Assembly (NCBI GenBank): GCA_003249625.1
Contig: QKII01000346.1
Coordinates: forward strand, 1 to 7,697
DNA: 7,697 nucleotides
Direction: 5' to 3'
Origin: Propionivibrio sp.
GTDB taxonomy: Bacteria; Pseudomonadota; Gammaproteobacteria; Burkholderiales; Rhodocyclaceae
The translations under genes were made by a program, and so were the position numbers. Below, one piece after another: positions 1 to 6,877 of the stretch; position 1 is the first letter of the stretch; each line of letters starts with the position of its first letter. Below the pieces are notes generated by a model that had not been told where the DNA came from, did no database searches, and worked only from the letters and a program-made list of their open reading frames with translations.

Positions 1-189
1 ATGCACGTGCGCTGGGCGTTCTACGCGGGACTGGGGGTGGCCGCGGCTCTGGCGGCTTACCACTACACGCTCATTCGCGAGCGCGAACCGGCGAAATGCT
101 TCAAGGCGTTCCTGCACAACAATTGGCTGGGGGCAGCCATCTTCGCCGGCATCGTCATTGACTTCCTGTTCGTGCGCGGCGTGCGCTGA
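1..189 (+). CDS. ubiA: 4-hydroxybenzoate polyprenyltransferase UbiA, C-terminal fragment (cut by window start)
   Basis: UbiA is an integral membrane prenyltransferase that joins a polyprenyl chain to 4-hydroxybenzoate, an early committed step of ubiquinone synthesis. Only the last 62 codons are present. The frame is open from base 1 to a TGA at 187-189, and the ATG at base 1 is most likely an internal methionine. Two hydrophobic stretches, about residues 5-20 and 42-58, flank a basic segment. The piece with residues LIRERE, then CFKAFLHNNWLGAAIFAG, matches the conserved tail I recall for proteobacterial UbiA, where E. coli has a similar FKAF-NNN-G pattern. The two Asp-rich catalytic motifs would lie upstream, outside the window, so activity cannot be judged. 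Finding ubiD about 0.8 kb downstream supports the call. The gene is convergent with dps and a hairpin follows its stop. I see no competing identity. Confidence 0.87.
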   Translation: MHVRWAFYAGLGVAAALAAYHYTLIREREPAKCFKAFLHNNWLGAAIFAGIVIDFLFVRGVR

Positions 190-195
190 AAGAGA

Positions 196-220
196 AACGC
201 CCGCTGGCGTGGCGGGCGTT
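196..220. terminator. Probable bidirectional Rho-independent terminator between ubiA and dps
   Basis: A perfect 9-bp inverted repeat is present: AACGCCCGC at 196-204 and GCGGGCGTT at 212-220, with a 7-nt loop. It begins 7 nt after the ubiA stop and lies about 40 nt past the dps stop. Read on the minus strand, the stem is followed by a pyrimidine-rich run (TCTCTTTC), which suits termination of dps. Read on the plus strand, the tail is GGTTGTCTG, a weak U-tract. It is therefore more convincing for dps than for ubiA, though it probably serves both convergent genes. Confidence 0.65.
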
Positions 221-259
221 GGTTGTCTGCCGGGTAAAGCACCGGCGAAAAAACAGGTC

Positions 260-754
260 TCAATCCTCCAGCAGGCTGCGCAGCATCCATGCCGTCTTCT
301 CATGCACGTCGAGGCGCTGGGTGAGCAGGTCGGTGGTCGGCTGGTCGTTCGCTTCGGCGACCAGCGGCAGCAGGTCGCGTGCCGTGCGGGCCGTGGCTTC
401 CTGCGCGGCGACAAGCAGTGCAACCATCTCAAGCGCCTTCGGCTTGCCCTTGACCGCCGTGATTGTAGTCAGCTTCTCGTACTCTTCGTAGCTGCCCGGG
501 GCGATGACGCCGAGGGCGCGGATGCGTTCGGCAATGATGTCGAGTGCGTTCCACTGTTCTGTGTACTGGCCCATGAACATGGTGTGCAGCGTGTTGAACA
601 TCGGCCCGGTGACGTTCCAGTGGAAGTTGTGCGTCATCAGGTACAGCGTGAAGCTGTCGGCCAGAAGCTTGGACAAGCCCTTGGCGATGGCAATGCGATC
701 CTTCTCGGAAATGCCGATATCGATCTTGCTGATGTCGAGTTTCTTGCTTTTCAT
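260..754 (-). CDS. dps: Dps family DNA-binding/iron-storage protein (ferritin-like)
   Basis: Dps proteins form cytoplasmic 12-subunit shells that oxidise Fe(II), usually with hydrogen peroxide, store the iron, and often bind DNA under starvation or oxidative stress. This one has 164 residues, normal for the family. A Lys-rich N-terminus (KSKK, residues 2-5) could contact DNA. Helix A carries [10 protein letters not shown] with H45, then H57 in LHTMF. D72 and E76 fall in [13 protein letters not shown], the Dps signature, and the C-terminus has [13 protein letters not shown]45, H57, D72 and E76 match ferroxidase ligands of E. coli and Listeria Dps, but the acidic residue expected four after H57 is Met61. 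The ATG at 752-754 is well placed after a strong Shine-Dalgarno. The gene is monocistronic, convergent with ubiA and divergent from ubiD. Family assignment is secure; ferroxidase strength is not. Confidence 0.97.
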   Translation of the reverse strand: MKSKKLDISKIDIGISEKDRIAIAKGLSKLLADSFTLYLMTHNFHWNVTGPMFNTLHTMFMGQYTEQWNALDIIAERIRALGVIAPGSYEEYEKLTTITAVKGKPKALEMVALLVAAQEATARTARDLLPLVAEANDQPTTDLLTQRLDVHEKTAWMLRSLLED

Positions 755-760
755 TTTTTA

Positions 761-767
761 TCTCCTT
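761..767 (-). promoter_or_regulatory. Ribosome binding site of dps
   Basis: On the minus strand the sequence is AAGGAGA, then 6 nt (TAAAAA), then ATG at 754-752. This near-consensus Shine-Dalgarno with good spacing fixes the dps start and suggests efficient translation, which fits an abundant stress protein. Confidence 0.85.
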
Positions 768-801
768 GTTGAAAAAGGTTCTTGATTAACCTGATGTGTT
801 T

Positions 802-830
802 ATTTTATGGGGCAGCAAGGAAGAGTCCAA
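802..830 (-). promoter_or_regulatory. Candidate sigma70-type promoter of dps
   Basis: On the minus strand a -10-like TAAAAT (802-807, 5 of 6 to consensus) follows a weak -35-like TTGGAC (825-830) with 17 bp between them. Transcription would start near 795, giving a leader of about 40 nt. Just inside that leader is a small inverted repeat, AGGTT at 776-780 and AACCT at 788-792 with a 7-nt loop, which could be an operator or chance. No clear OxyR, Fur or RpoS-specific site was recognised. This is a reading by eye only. Confidence 0.4.
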
Positions 831-922
831 TGAAAAGTGCCTATGCCACCGATAAATCCGCTCAATCGAAGCAGAAAGCGGAAAGTGTGAAATAGTGACA
901 ATGGCGTAGGAAAACTATCGCC

Positions 923-928
923 TATAAT
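923..928 (+). promoter_or_regulatory. -10 element of a probable ubiD promoter
   Basis: A perfect TATAAT lies 32 nt before the ubiD ATG, predicting a start near 935 and a leader of about 26 nt. No good -35 hexamer sits 16-18 bp upstream; GTGACA at 895-900 is close to consensus but 22 bp away. An imperfect palindrome overlaps the upstream edge (GGCG-TAG, then CTAT-CGCC, within 903-922), so an activator or repressor is possible but unproven. Confidence 0.5.
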
Positions 929-960
929 CGCCAACTTCTTGTCTATTTCCGCCGGCACTC

Positions 961-2424
961 ATGAAATACAACGACCTACGCGACTTTATCGGCCAACTCG
1001 AACGCATCGGCGAGCTGAAACGAATCCGCGTCGAAGTCGATTCCCGCTTCGAGATGACGGAGATCTGCGATCGCGTGTTGCGGGAAGAGGGGCCGGCGAT
1101 CCTGTTCGAGAACCCGAAAGGGCATTCCACGCCGGTGCTGGCCAACCTGTTCGGCACGCCACGGCGCGTTGCGCTGGGCATGGGCGAGGAGTCGGTCGAG
1201 GCATTGCGCGAAGTGGGCAAGTTGCTCGCTTTCCTCAAGGAGCCTGAGCCACCCAAGGGGCTGAAGGATGCCTGGGACAAGCTGCCGGTGTTCAAGCAGG
1301 TGCTCAACATGTCGCCGAAGATCGTCTCGTCTGCGCCGTGCCAGGAAATCGTCTGGGAAGGGAACGATGTCGATCTCTCGCGCTTGCCGATCCAGCACTG
1401 CTGGCCGGGCGACGTGGCGCCGCTGATCACCTGGGGACTGACGGTCACGCGAGGGCCGGCCAAGACCCGCCAGAATCTTGGTATCTATCGTCAGCAGGTG
1501 ATCGGTCGCAACAAGGTGATCATGCGCTGGCTGGCGCATCGCGGTGGCGCGCTCGATTTTCGCGATCATTGTCTGGCCAACCCGGGCCAGCCGTTCCCGG
1601 TCTCGGTGGTGCTCGGCTGCGATCCGGCGACGATCCTCGGCGCAGTGACACCGGTGCCGGACAACGTGTCCGAGTACCAGTTCGCCGGCCTGCTGCGCGG
1701 CGCCAAGACGGAGCTCGTGAAGTGCCTGGGCAATGACCTGCAGGTGCCAGCCTCCAGCGAGATCGTTCTCGAAGGAACGATCGACCCGAACGAGACTGCG
1801 CTCGAAGGACCCTACGGCGACCATACCGGCTACTACAACGAGCAATCTACCTTCCCGGTGTTTACGATCGAGCGCATCACGATGCGCAAGAATCCGATCT
1901 ACCACAGTACCTATACCGGCAAACCGCCGGACGAGCCGGCGATGCTGGCGGTGGCCCTGAACGAGGTGTTCGTGCCGCTGTTGCAGAAACAGTATCCGGA
2001 AGTGGTGGATTTCTACTTGCCGCCGGAGGGGTGCTCGTACCGGCTCGCGACGGTAAGCATCCGCAAGCAGTATCCCGGCCATGCCAAGCGCGTGATGTTC
2101 GGTATCTGGAGTTTTTTGCGGCAGTTCATGTACACCAAGTTCATCATCGTCGTTGATGACGATGTGAATATCCGCGAGTGGAAGGAAGTGATCTGGGCGA
2201 TGACAACGCGTGTCGACGCCGCTCGCGATACGCTGATCGCCGAGAATACCCCGATCGACTACCTCGACTTTGCCTCGCCGGTCGCCGGCTTGGGCAGCAA
2301 AATGGGAATCGATGCAACCAACAAATGGCCGGGGGAGACAAATCGCGAGTGGGGCAGGCCGATCGTGATGGACGAGGCCGTCAAGCGGCGTGTCGACGCG
2401 ATTTGGCAGGATCTCGGCCTGTAG
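961..2424 (+). CDS. ubiD: 4-hydroxy-3-polyprenylbenzoate decarboxylase UbiD
   Basis: UbiD removes the carboxyl group from 3-polyprenyl-4-hydroxybenzoate, the product of UbiA, using prenylated FMN supplied by UbiX, plus a divalent metal. The 487-residue length is close to E. coli UbiD (about 497). The N-terminus [10 protein letters not shown] is the family's standard opening and supports the ATG at 961, although no strong Shine-Dalgarno precedes it. Cofactor and metal residues line up with E. coli numbering at a constant offset of three: N172 in the [10 protein letters not shown] segment, R177, H193 in the WLAHRGGA stretch, E238 in SEYQFAG, and the [11 protein letters not shown] motif with E282 and the proposed proton donor D287. 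All are intact, so an active enzyme is expected. The gene is divergent from dps. A large sensor gene follows after 75 nt on the same strand, without an evident terminator, so read-through is possible. Confidence 0.98.
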   Translation: MKYNDLRDFIGQLERIGELKRIRVEVDSRFEMTEICDRVLREEGPAILFENPKGHSTPVLANLFGTPRRVALGMGEESVEALREVGKLLAFLKEPEPPKGLKDAWDKLPVFKQVLNMSPKIVSSAPCQEIVWEGNDVDLSRLPIQHCWPGDVAPLITWGLTVTRGPAKTRQNLGIYRQQVIGRNKVIMRWLAHRGGALDFRDHCLANPGQPFPVSVVLGCDPATILGAVTPVPDNVSEYQFAGLLRGAKTELVKCLGNDLQVPASSEIVLEGTIDPNETALEGPYGDHTGYYNEQSTFPVFTIERITMRKNPIYHSTYTGKPPDEPAMLAVALNEVFVPLLQKQYPEVVDFYLPPEGCSYRLATVSIRKQYPGHAKRVMFGIWSFLRQFMYTKFIIVVDDDVNIREWKEVIWAMTTRVDAARDTLIAENTPIDYLDFASPVAGLGSKMGIDATNKWPGETNREWGRPIVMDEAVKRRVDAIWQDLGL

Positions 2425-2489
2425 TTCCCACGTCGCGTCATTGTTATCTCGAGGGAGGGAGTAGTTGAGGTGTCCCCACAGAGTTAGCT

Positions 2490-2493
2490 GGAG
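2490..2493 (+). promoter_or_regulatory. Ribosome binding site supporting a GTG start
   Basis: GGAG at 2490-2493 is followed by 6 nt and GTG at 2500-2502. An in-frame TAG at 2485-2487 rules out any earlier start, and the next in-frame starts would cut into the first membrane segment. These points favour GTG as the initiation codon. No persuasive promoter was seen in 2425-2489. Confidence 0.7.
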
Positions 2494-2499
2494 AGTTCG

Positions 2500-5400
2500 G
2501 TGACGAATCAGCCGCCGTTCCGCGTTTCATTGGGGCGTGTGCTCTCCCCAGGGAGCGTGGCACTGCTTTACGCGGCGCTGGCGACGCTCTGGATTCTGGC
2601 GTCTGGCGCGCTGCTGAGCATGAGCGTCGATGATCCGCTCCTGCAGGGGCGGATCGAGATGTTCAAGGGCGTGCTGTTCGTACTGGTGACCAGCGTGTTC
2701 CTGTATTCGATTCTTCGTTCCTGGCGCAGGAATGACCCGCTCCCGGGCAATGTCGTGATGTCGCCAACGTTCCGGCGGTCAGGCGTGCTTCTGGTTGCGG
2801 CTATCCTGCTCGGGATCGTGCCTCTGGCTGGCGTGCTGGTGGTGCGCATCCATTCCCCGCAGGTCGAGCGCGAAGCGCTGTCGAATCTCGGTGCGGTCGC
2901 CGATCTGAAGGTGGCCCAGGTTCGACTTTGGTTTAACGAGCGGTGCGACGATGCAGGCTTGGTTACTGCGCAGTCGGGGATGTACAGAGAGGCATTGGCG
3001 TTTCTGCAGAACCCGACGAGCATGGAACTTGAAAATCAGGCGCGGTTGCAATTGGAAAACGCGATCCGGGGCTTGCAGTATGACGATGTGGCGCTCGTTA
3101 CTCCGATGGGACGATCCATTCTGGAAATCGGTTCGTACCGGGTGACGCCAAAGCAGGAAGCCAGGTTGCAAGTGATCTTGGGAAATAGCCTGAGCCGGTT
3201 TTGCGAACTGACGCTCGATTCCGATGGGCGTCCGTATTTCGACCTGGTCGCACCTCTCCGGAAGGGGGGCGACGGACAGGGCGAGGTGGCCGGCGCTGTC
3301 ATTGTGCGCAACGATCCGCAACGCGTTCTTTTTTCAGTCCTCGATCAGTGGCCGGCCGCGAGTGCGTCGGCTGAAATTTTCCTGTTGCGCTACGAAGGTG
3401 CTCGCGCCGTATTCGTCAAGCCGCCGCGTTCAGCGACGCGCGATGCCGGAGCGAGTCTGTTTGACCGCGATCCGGCGCTGCGCAGCCCCGAAGGATGGAG
3501 CCTGCGAGCGGGAGGTGATCAGGGCGTGGCGACCTTTGCAGTGTTTCGTCCGATTGCCGGGACGGGTTGGTTCCTGGTCGCGAAGACAGACCGGGACGAA
3601 GTCATGGCTCCGTTGCGCGACCTGGCCTTCTGGATCAGTGTCGTAACGCTTCTTGGAATTGCTGTCGTCGGCGCCGTCATGCTCGCCTTCTGGCGGCAGC
3701 ATGTGCACGCCCAGCGCCTCGAACTGCTCGCGCAATCGAACCGCCTGATGCAGCAATTCTACGACCTGCCGTTCATTGGCATCTCGATAACCTCACCCGA
3801 AAGCAAGCGCTGGGTGGGTTGTAACGACCGGTTCTGCGAGATCCTGGGCTATTCGCGCGAGGAACTGCTTGCCCTTTCATGGACCGACCTGACGCATCCC
3901 GAGGACATGACGCTGAGCGAGATCGAGAACGACCGCGTCCTGCGGGGCGAGTCGGATAGTTTTGCCATCGACAAGCGCTTCGTGCGCAAGGACGGTGAAG
4001 TTGTTCATGCCCGTGTCGAGGTGCGCTGCATACGCCGGGCCGACGGTTCGCCGGATTATTTGTTGGCAATGCTTGAAGACATTACCGGGCGCAAGGCGGC
4101 CGAGGCGCGGATTGAGCGGCTAACCCGCACCTATGCTGCATTGAGCGAATGTAACCAGTCGATCGTTCGCTGCCGCGACGAGGATGAGCTCTTGCCGCAG
4201 GTGTGCCGGATCGCGGTCGAGCTTGGCGGGATGAGGATGGCGTGGGTCGGCATGACGGATCCGGCAACGTGTATGGTTCGTCCGGTTGCGCGCCATGGAG
4301 AGAGCGCTGAATTGCTTGATGGGGTGCTGGTGTCGTCCAGTGCGGATAGCCCCTACGGCGGAGGTGCGACCGGTACGGCCATCCGCGAGAATCGAGCGGT
4401 CTGGATCAGTGATTTTCAGCATGAACCGATGACAGCGCCTTGGCATGATCGAGGTCGGAAGGCCGGTTGGGTGGAATCCTGTGCGCTGCCGCTTGAGCGT
4501 GAGGGCGAGGTGGTTGGCGCGTTCATGCTCTATTCAGGTGACGTCGTCGCGTTTGATGACGATCAGCGAAAGCTGCTGCTCGAAATGGCCACGGACATTG
4601 GCTTCGCGCTGACGACCTTCTCGCGCGAGCGGTCGCGTTTACGGGCGGAGGCGAGTCTTGACCGCCTGACGCACATGTATGCGGCTCTCAGCGAATGCAA
4701 CCAGGCAATTGTCCGCTGCGCGAACAGAGAGGAACTGTTTCCTCAGATATGCCGGTTCGCCGTGCAGCATGGAGGCATGAAAATGGCTTGGATCGGGGCT
4801 TTTGATCCCGAAACAGGTTGGGTCGTGCCCGTGGCGAGTTTCGGCGCGGGGGAGGAATATCTGCGTGATGTGCCAATCTCGGCTGATGCGGAATCGCCGT
4901 ATGGCGGCGGCGCTACTGGGGAGGCAATTCGCGAGCGTCGGCTGGCCGTTGTTCAAGACTATCTGACGGACACTCGAACGGCAGCGTGGCGGGAGCGTGG
5001 CGAAAGTGCGGGCTGGAGAGGGGTGGCCGTCATGCCGCTAACGTGCGGCAATGAGGTTGTCGGCGTGTTCGCTCTTCTTGCCGGAGAGTCGAACGCGTTT
5101 GACATCAAATTGCAAAAACTCCTAACGGAAATGGCTCTCGACATCAGCTTTGCCCTCGATCTGTTCGCTCATGCCGCAGAACGACGGCACATAGAAGAAC
5201 AGTTGCGGCTGAGCGCACAGGTCTTCGAGCAGGGCGGCGAATGCATCATGATTACCGATGCCCGAGGTGATATCGTGAGGGTTAACCGGGCGTTCGAGGC
5301 CATTACAGGTTACTGTCAGGACGAAGTGATCGGCCGCAATCCACGTTTCCTGTCATCCGGACGGCATGACCGAGAGTTCTTCCGGACGATGTGGGCCGTC

Positions 5401-6864
5401 ATTGAAACCGATGGTTTCTGGCAGGGGGAAATCTGGAACCGGCGCAAGGACGGCGACGTGTACCCGGAGTACTTGTCAGTCAGCCGGGTCGTCGATGATG
5501 CCGGGCAAGTAACCCATTTCATAGGAACCTTCAACGATATTTCCGAGAGCAAGGCCAGCCAGGAGCATATCCAGCGGCTGGCGCACTACGATTCGCTGAC
5601 CGGGCTGCCAAACCGGGCGCTGCTGGCCGACCGGGTCGAACTGGCCATCAGCGGCATGGAGCGCAACGGAGAGCAGCTCGCGCTGATCTTCCTCGACCTC
5701 GACCGCTTCAAAAATGTCAACGACTCGCTCGGTCACCGTGTCGGTGACGAATTGCTGATTCAGGTGGCAGGGCGCCTGAAGGATTTGCTGCGAGAGGAGG
5801 ATACTGTTTCACGGCTCGGCGGCGACGAGTTCATCCTGCTGCTTCCCGGAACGGATGCCGACGGTGCCGCCCACGTGGCGGGCAAGGTGCTCAATACGCT
5901 CTCGGCGCCGTACCGCATCGAACAGCACGAACTGTCGATCACCCCGTCGATGGGCATCGCCATGTATCCCGCCGATGGGGCTACCTACGAAGTTTTGTCG
6001 CGGTCTGCCGACACGGCGATGTATCGAGCCAAGCAGAGCGGGCGGCAGACCTTCCGTTTCTTCACGCGGGAGATGCAGGAGCGCTCCGATCGCCTCCTGC
6101 GGTTGGAGAATGCCTTGCGCCGTTCGCTGGAATTCGACCAGCTGCAGCTCCATTTCCAGCCGCAAGTTTGCCTGGCCACCGGTCGGGTGATCGGTGTGGA
6201 GGCGCTTCTGCGCTGGCGGCATCCCGAACTGGGCGATGTCTCGCCTGCAGACTTCATTCCCGTCGCCGAGGACAGCGGGATGATTCTGCCGATCGGTGAA
6301 TGGGTTTTGCGTTCCGCTGCGCGACAGATGCGCGCGTGGCTCGACCGAGGGATGCCGCCGATAGTGATGGCGGTCAATCTCTCCGCCATCCAGTTCCGCC
6401 AACCCAATCTGCCGCAGATTGTGGCGCAGATCGTTGCCGAGAGCGGGCTGCCGCCGGGTCTGCTCGAGCTCGAGTTGACCGAAGGCGTCGCGATGGAGAA
6501 CCCCCTGGAGGCGATCGAGGTCATGAACGAACTGCACGTACATGGCTTGCGCATGTCGATAGATGATTTCGGCACGGGTTACTCGTCACTGAACTACCTC
6601 AAGCGTTTCAGGGTTTACAGGCTGAAGATCGACCAGTCCTTTGTACGCGACATTTCCCGCGACCCCGACGACGAAGCGATCGTTGGGGCGATCATCAGCC
6701 TGGCGCGCAGCCTCGGTTTGCAGACTATCGCTGAGGGCGTGGAGACGGCGGAGCAGTCGGCCTTTCTGAAAGCCAAGGGCTGCGACGAAGCGCAAGGCTT
6801 CCTTTACAGCCGACCTATGACGGCGGACGCCTTCGAGCGTTACGTTCAAGCGGCAAGCAGGTAG
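2500..6864 (+). CDS. Membrane-bound multisensor c-di-GMP enzyme (TM-sensor-TM-PAS-GAF-GAF-PAS-GGDEF-EAL)
   Basis: This 1454-residue inner-membrane protein is predicted to make and/or degrade c-di-GMP, the second messenger that sets motility and biofilm state. Hydrophobic segments lie at about 19-42, 56-72, 94-116 and 375-398. Residues 117-374 form a probable extracytoplasmic, Cache-like sensor ending in the GTGWFLVAKTDRDEV segment. Next come PAS (about 415-530), two tandem GAF domains (540-707 and 722-889) and PAS (about 900-1020). GGDEF covers about 1025-1185: DSLTGLPNR, metal-binding D1066, intact GGDEF at 1107-1111 and inhibitory RxxD at 1098-1101. EAL covers about 1205-1450: E1234, N1293, E1325, D1355/D1356, K1376, E1412 and Q1432, with spacings matching characterised active EAL enzymes. 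Both activities thus look possible; which dominates cannot be read from sequence. Ligands are unknown. It starts with GTG 75 nt after ubiD and ends 13 nt from the opposing transporter. Confidence 0.97.
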   Translation: MTNQPPFRVSLGRVLSPGSVALLYAALATLWILASGALLSMSVDDPLLQGRIEMFKGVLFVLVTSVFLYSILRSWRRNDPLPGNVVMSPTFRRSGVLLVAAILLGIVPLAGVLVVRIHSPQVEREALSNLGAVADLKVAQVRLWFNERCDDAGLVTAQSGMYREALAFLQNPTSMELENQARLQLENAIRGLQYDDVALVTPMGRSILEIGSYRVTPKQEARLQVILGNSLSRFCELTLDSDGRPYFDLVAPLRKGGDGQGEVAGAVIVRNDPQRVLFSVLDQWPAASASAEIFLLRYEGARAVFVKPPRSATRDAGASLFDRDPALRSPEGWSLRAGGDQGVATFAVFRPIAGTGWFLVAKTDRDEVMAPLRDLAFWISVVTLLGIAVVGAVMLAFWRQHVHAQRLELLAQSNRLMQQFYDLPFIGISITSPESKRWVGCNDRFCEILGYSREELLALSWTDLTHPEDMTLSEIENDRVLRGESDSFAIDKRFVRKDGEVVHARVEVRCIRRADGSPDYLLAMLEDITGRKAAEARIERLTRTYAALSECNQSIVRCRDEDELLPQVCRIAVELGGMRMAWVGMTDPATCMVRPVARHGESAELLDGVLVSSSADSPYGGGATGTAIRENRAVWISDFQHEPMTAPWHDRGRKAGWVESCALPLEREGEVVGAFMLYSGDVVAFDDDQRKLLLEMATDIGFALTTFSRERSRLRAEASLDRLTHMYAALSECNQAIVRCANREELFPQICRFAVQHGGMKMAWIGAFDPETGWVVPVASFGAGEEYLRDVPISADAESPYGGGATGEAIRERRLAVVQDYLTDTRTAAWRERGESAGWRGVAVMPLTCGNEVVGVFALLAGESNAFDIKLQKLLTEMALDISFALDLFAHAAERRHIEEQLRLSAQVFEQGGECIMITDARGDIVRVNRAFEAITGYCQDEVIGRNPRFLSSGRHDREFFRTMWAVIETDGFWQGEIWNRRKDGDVYPEYLSVSRVVDDAGQVTHFIGTFNDISESKASQEHIQRLAHYDSLTGLPNRALLADRVELAISGMERNGEQLALIFLDLDRFKNVNDSLGHRVGDELLIQVAGRLKDLLREEDTVSRLGGDEFILLLPGTDADGAAHVAGKVLNTLSAPYRIEQHELSITPSMGIAMYPADGATYEVLSRSADTAMYRAKQSGRQTFRFFTREMQERSDRLLRLENALRRSLEFDQLQLHFQPQVCLATGRVIGVEALLRWRHPELGDVSPADFIPVAEDSGMILPIGEWVLRSAARQMRAWLDRGMPPIVMAVNLSAIQFRQPNLPQIVAQIVAESGLPPGLLELELTEGVAMENPLEAIEVMNELHVHGLRMSIDDFGTGYSSLNYLKRFRVYRLKIDQSFVRDISRDPDDEAIVGAIISLARSLGLQTIAEGVETAEQSAFLKAKGCDEAQGFLYSRPMTADAFERYVQAASR
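4117..5166 (+). repeat. Tandem duplication of a GAF-domain module inside the c-di-GMP enzyme
   Basis: Two 168-codon units, 4117-4620 and 4663-5166, sit 546 nt apart and align without a gap. Hand counting gives about 54% identical residues. Shared landmarks are YAALSECNQ-IVRC, P-Q-CR-AV--GGM-MAW-G, SPYGGGATG-AIRE, AGW, and the EVVG and FD patterns near the end. Silent and replacement differences are spread throughout, so this is an old duplication, not a recent copy or an assembly artefact. Each unit carries three cysteines at the same places: C551, C558, C569 and C733, C740, C751. Confidence 0.9.
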
Positions 6865-6877
6865 TGGGCGCAGCCAT

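Noticed and set aside
158..772. Open frame on the plus strand covering dps (204 codons)
   Set aside because: It overlaps the ubiA end, the hairpin and all of dps in antisense. The dps reading has clear family motifs and a strong ribosome binding site, while this one has neither.
747..837. 9-bp inverted repeat CTTTTCATT (747-755) and AATGAAAAG (829-837)
   Set aside because: One arm is simply the dps start codon region, the arms are 73 bp apart, and nothing else supports a structure or binding site.
892..918. OxyR-like site (ATAG and CTAT tetramers) near the ubiD promoter
   Set aside because: The two tetramers are 19 bp apart, not the 7 bp of an OxyR half-site, and no further tetramers follow in register.
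976..2082. Long open frame on the minus strand opposite ubiD (368 codons)
   Set aside because: It is antisense to a well-conserved ubiD with all catalytic motifs. The translation is rich in Arg, His and Asp with no recognisable domain, as expected of a shadow frame in GC-rich DNA.
5809..6543. Open frame on the minus strand opposite the GGDEF/EAL region (244 codons)
   Set aside because: The opposite strand encodes canonical GGDEF and EAL motifs, and the minus translation shows no family resemblance.
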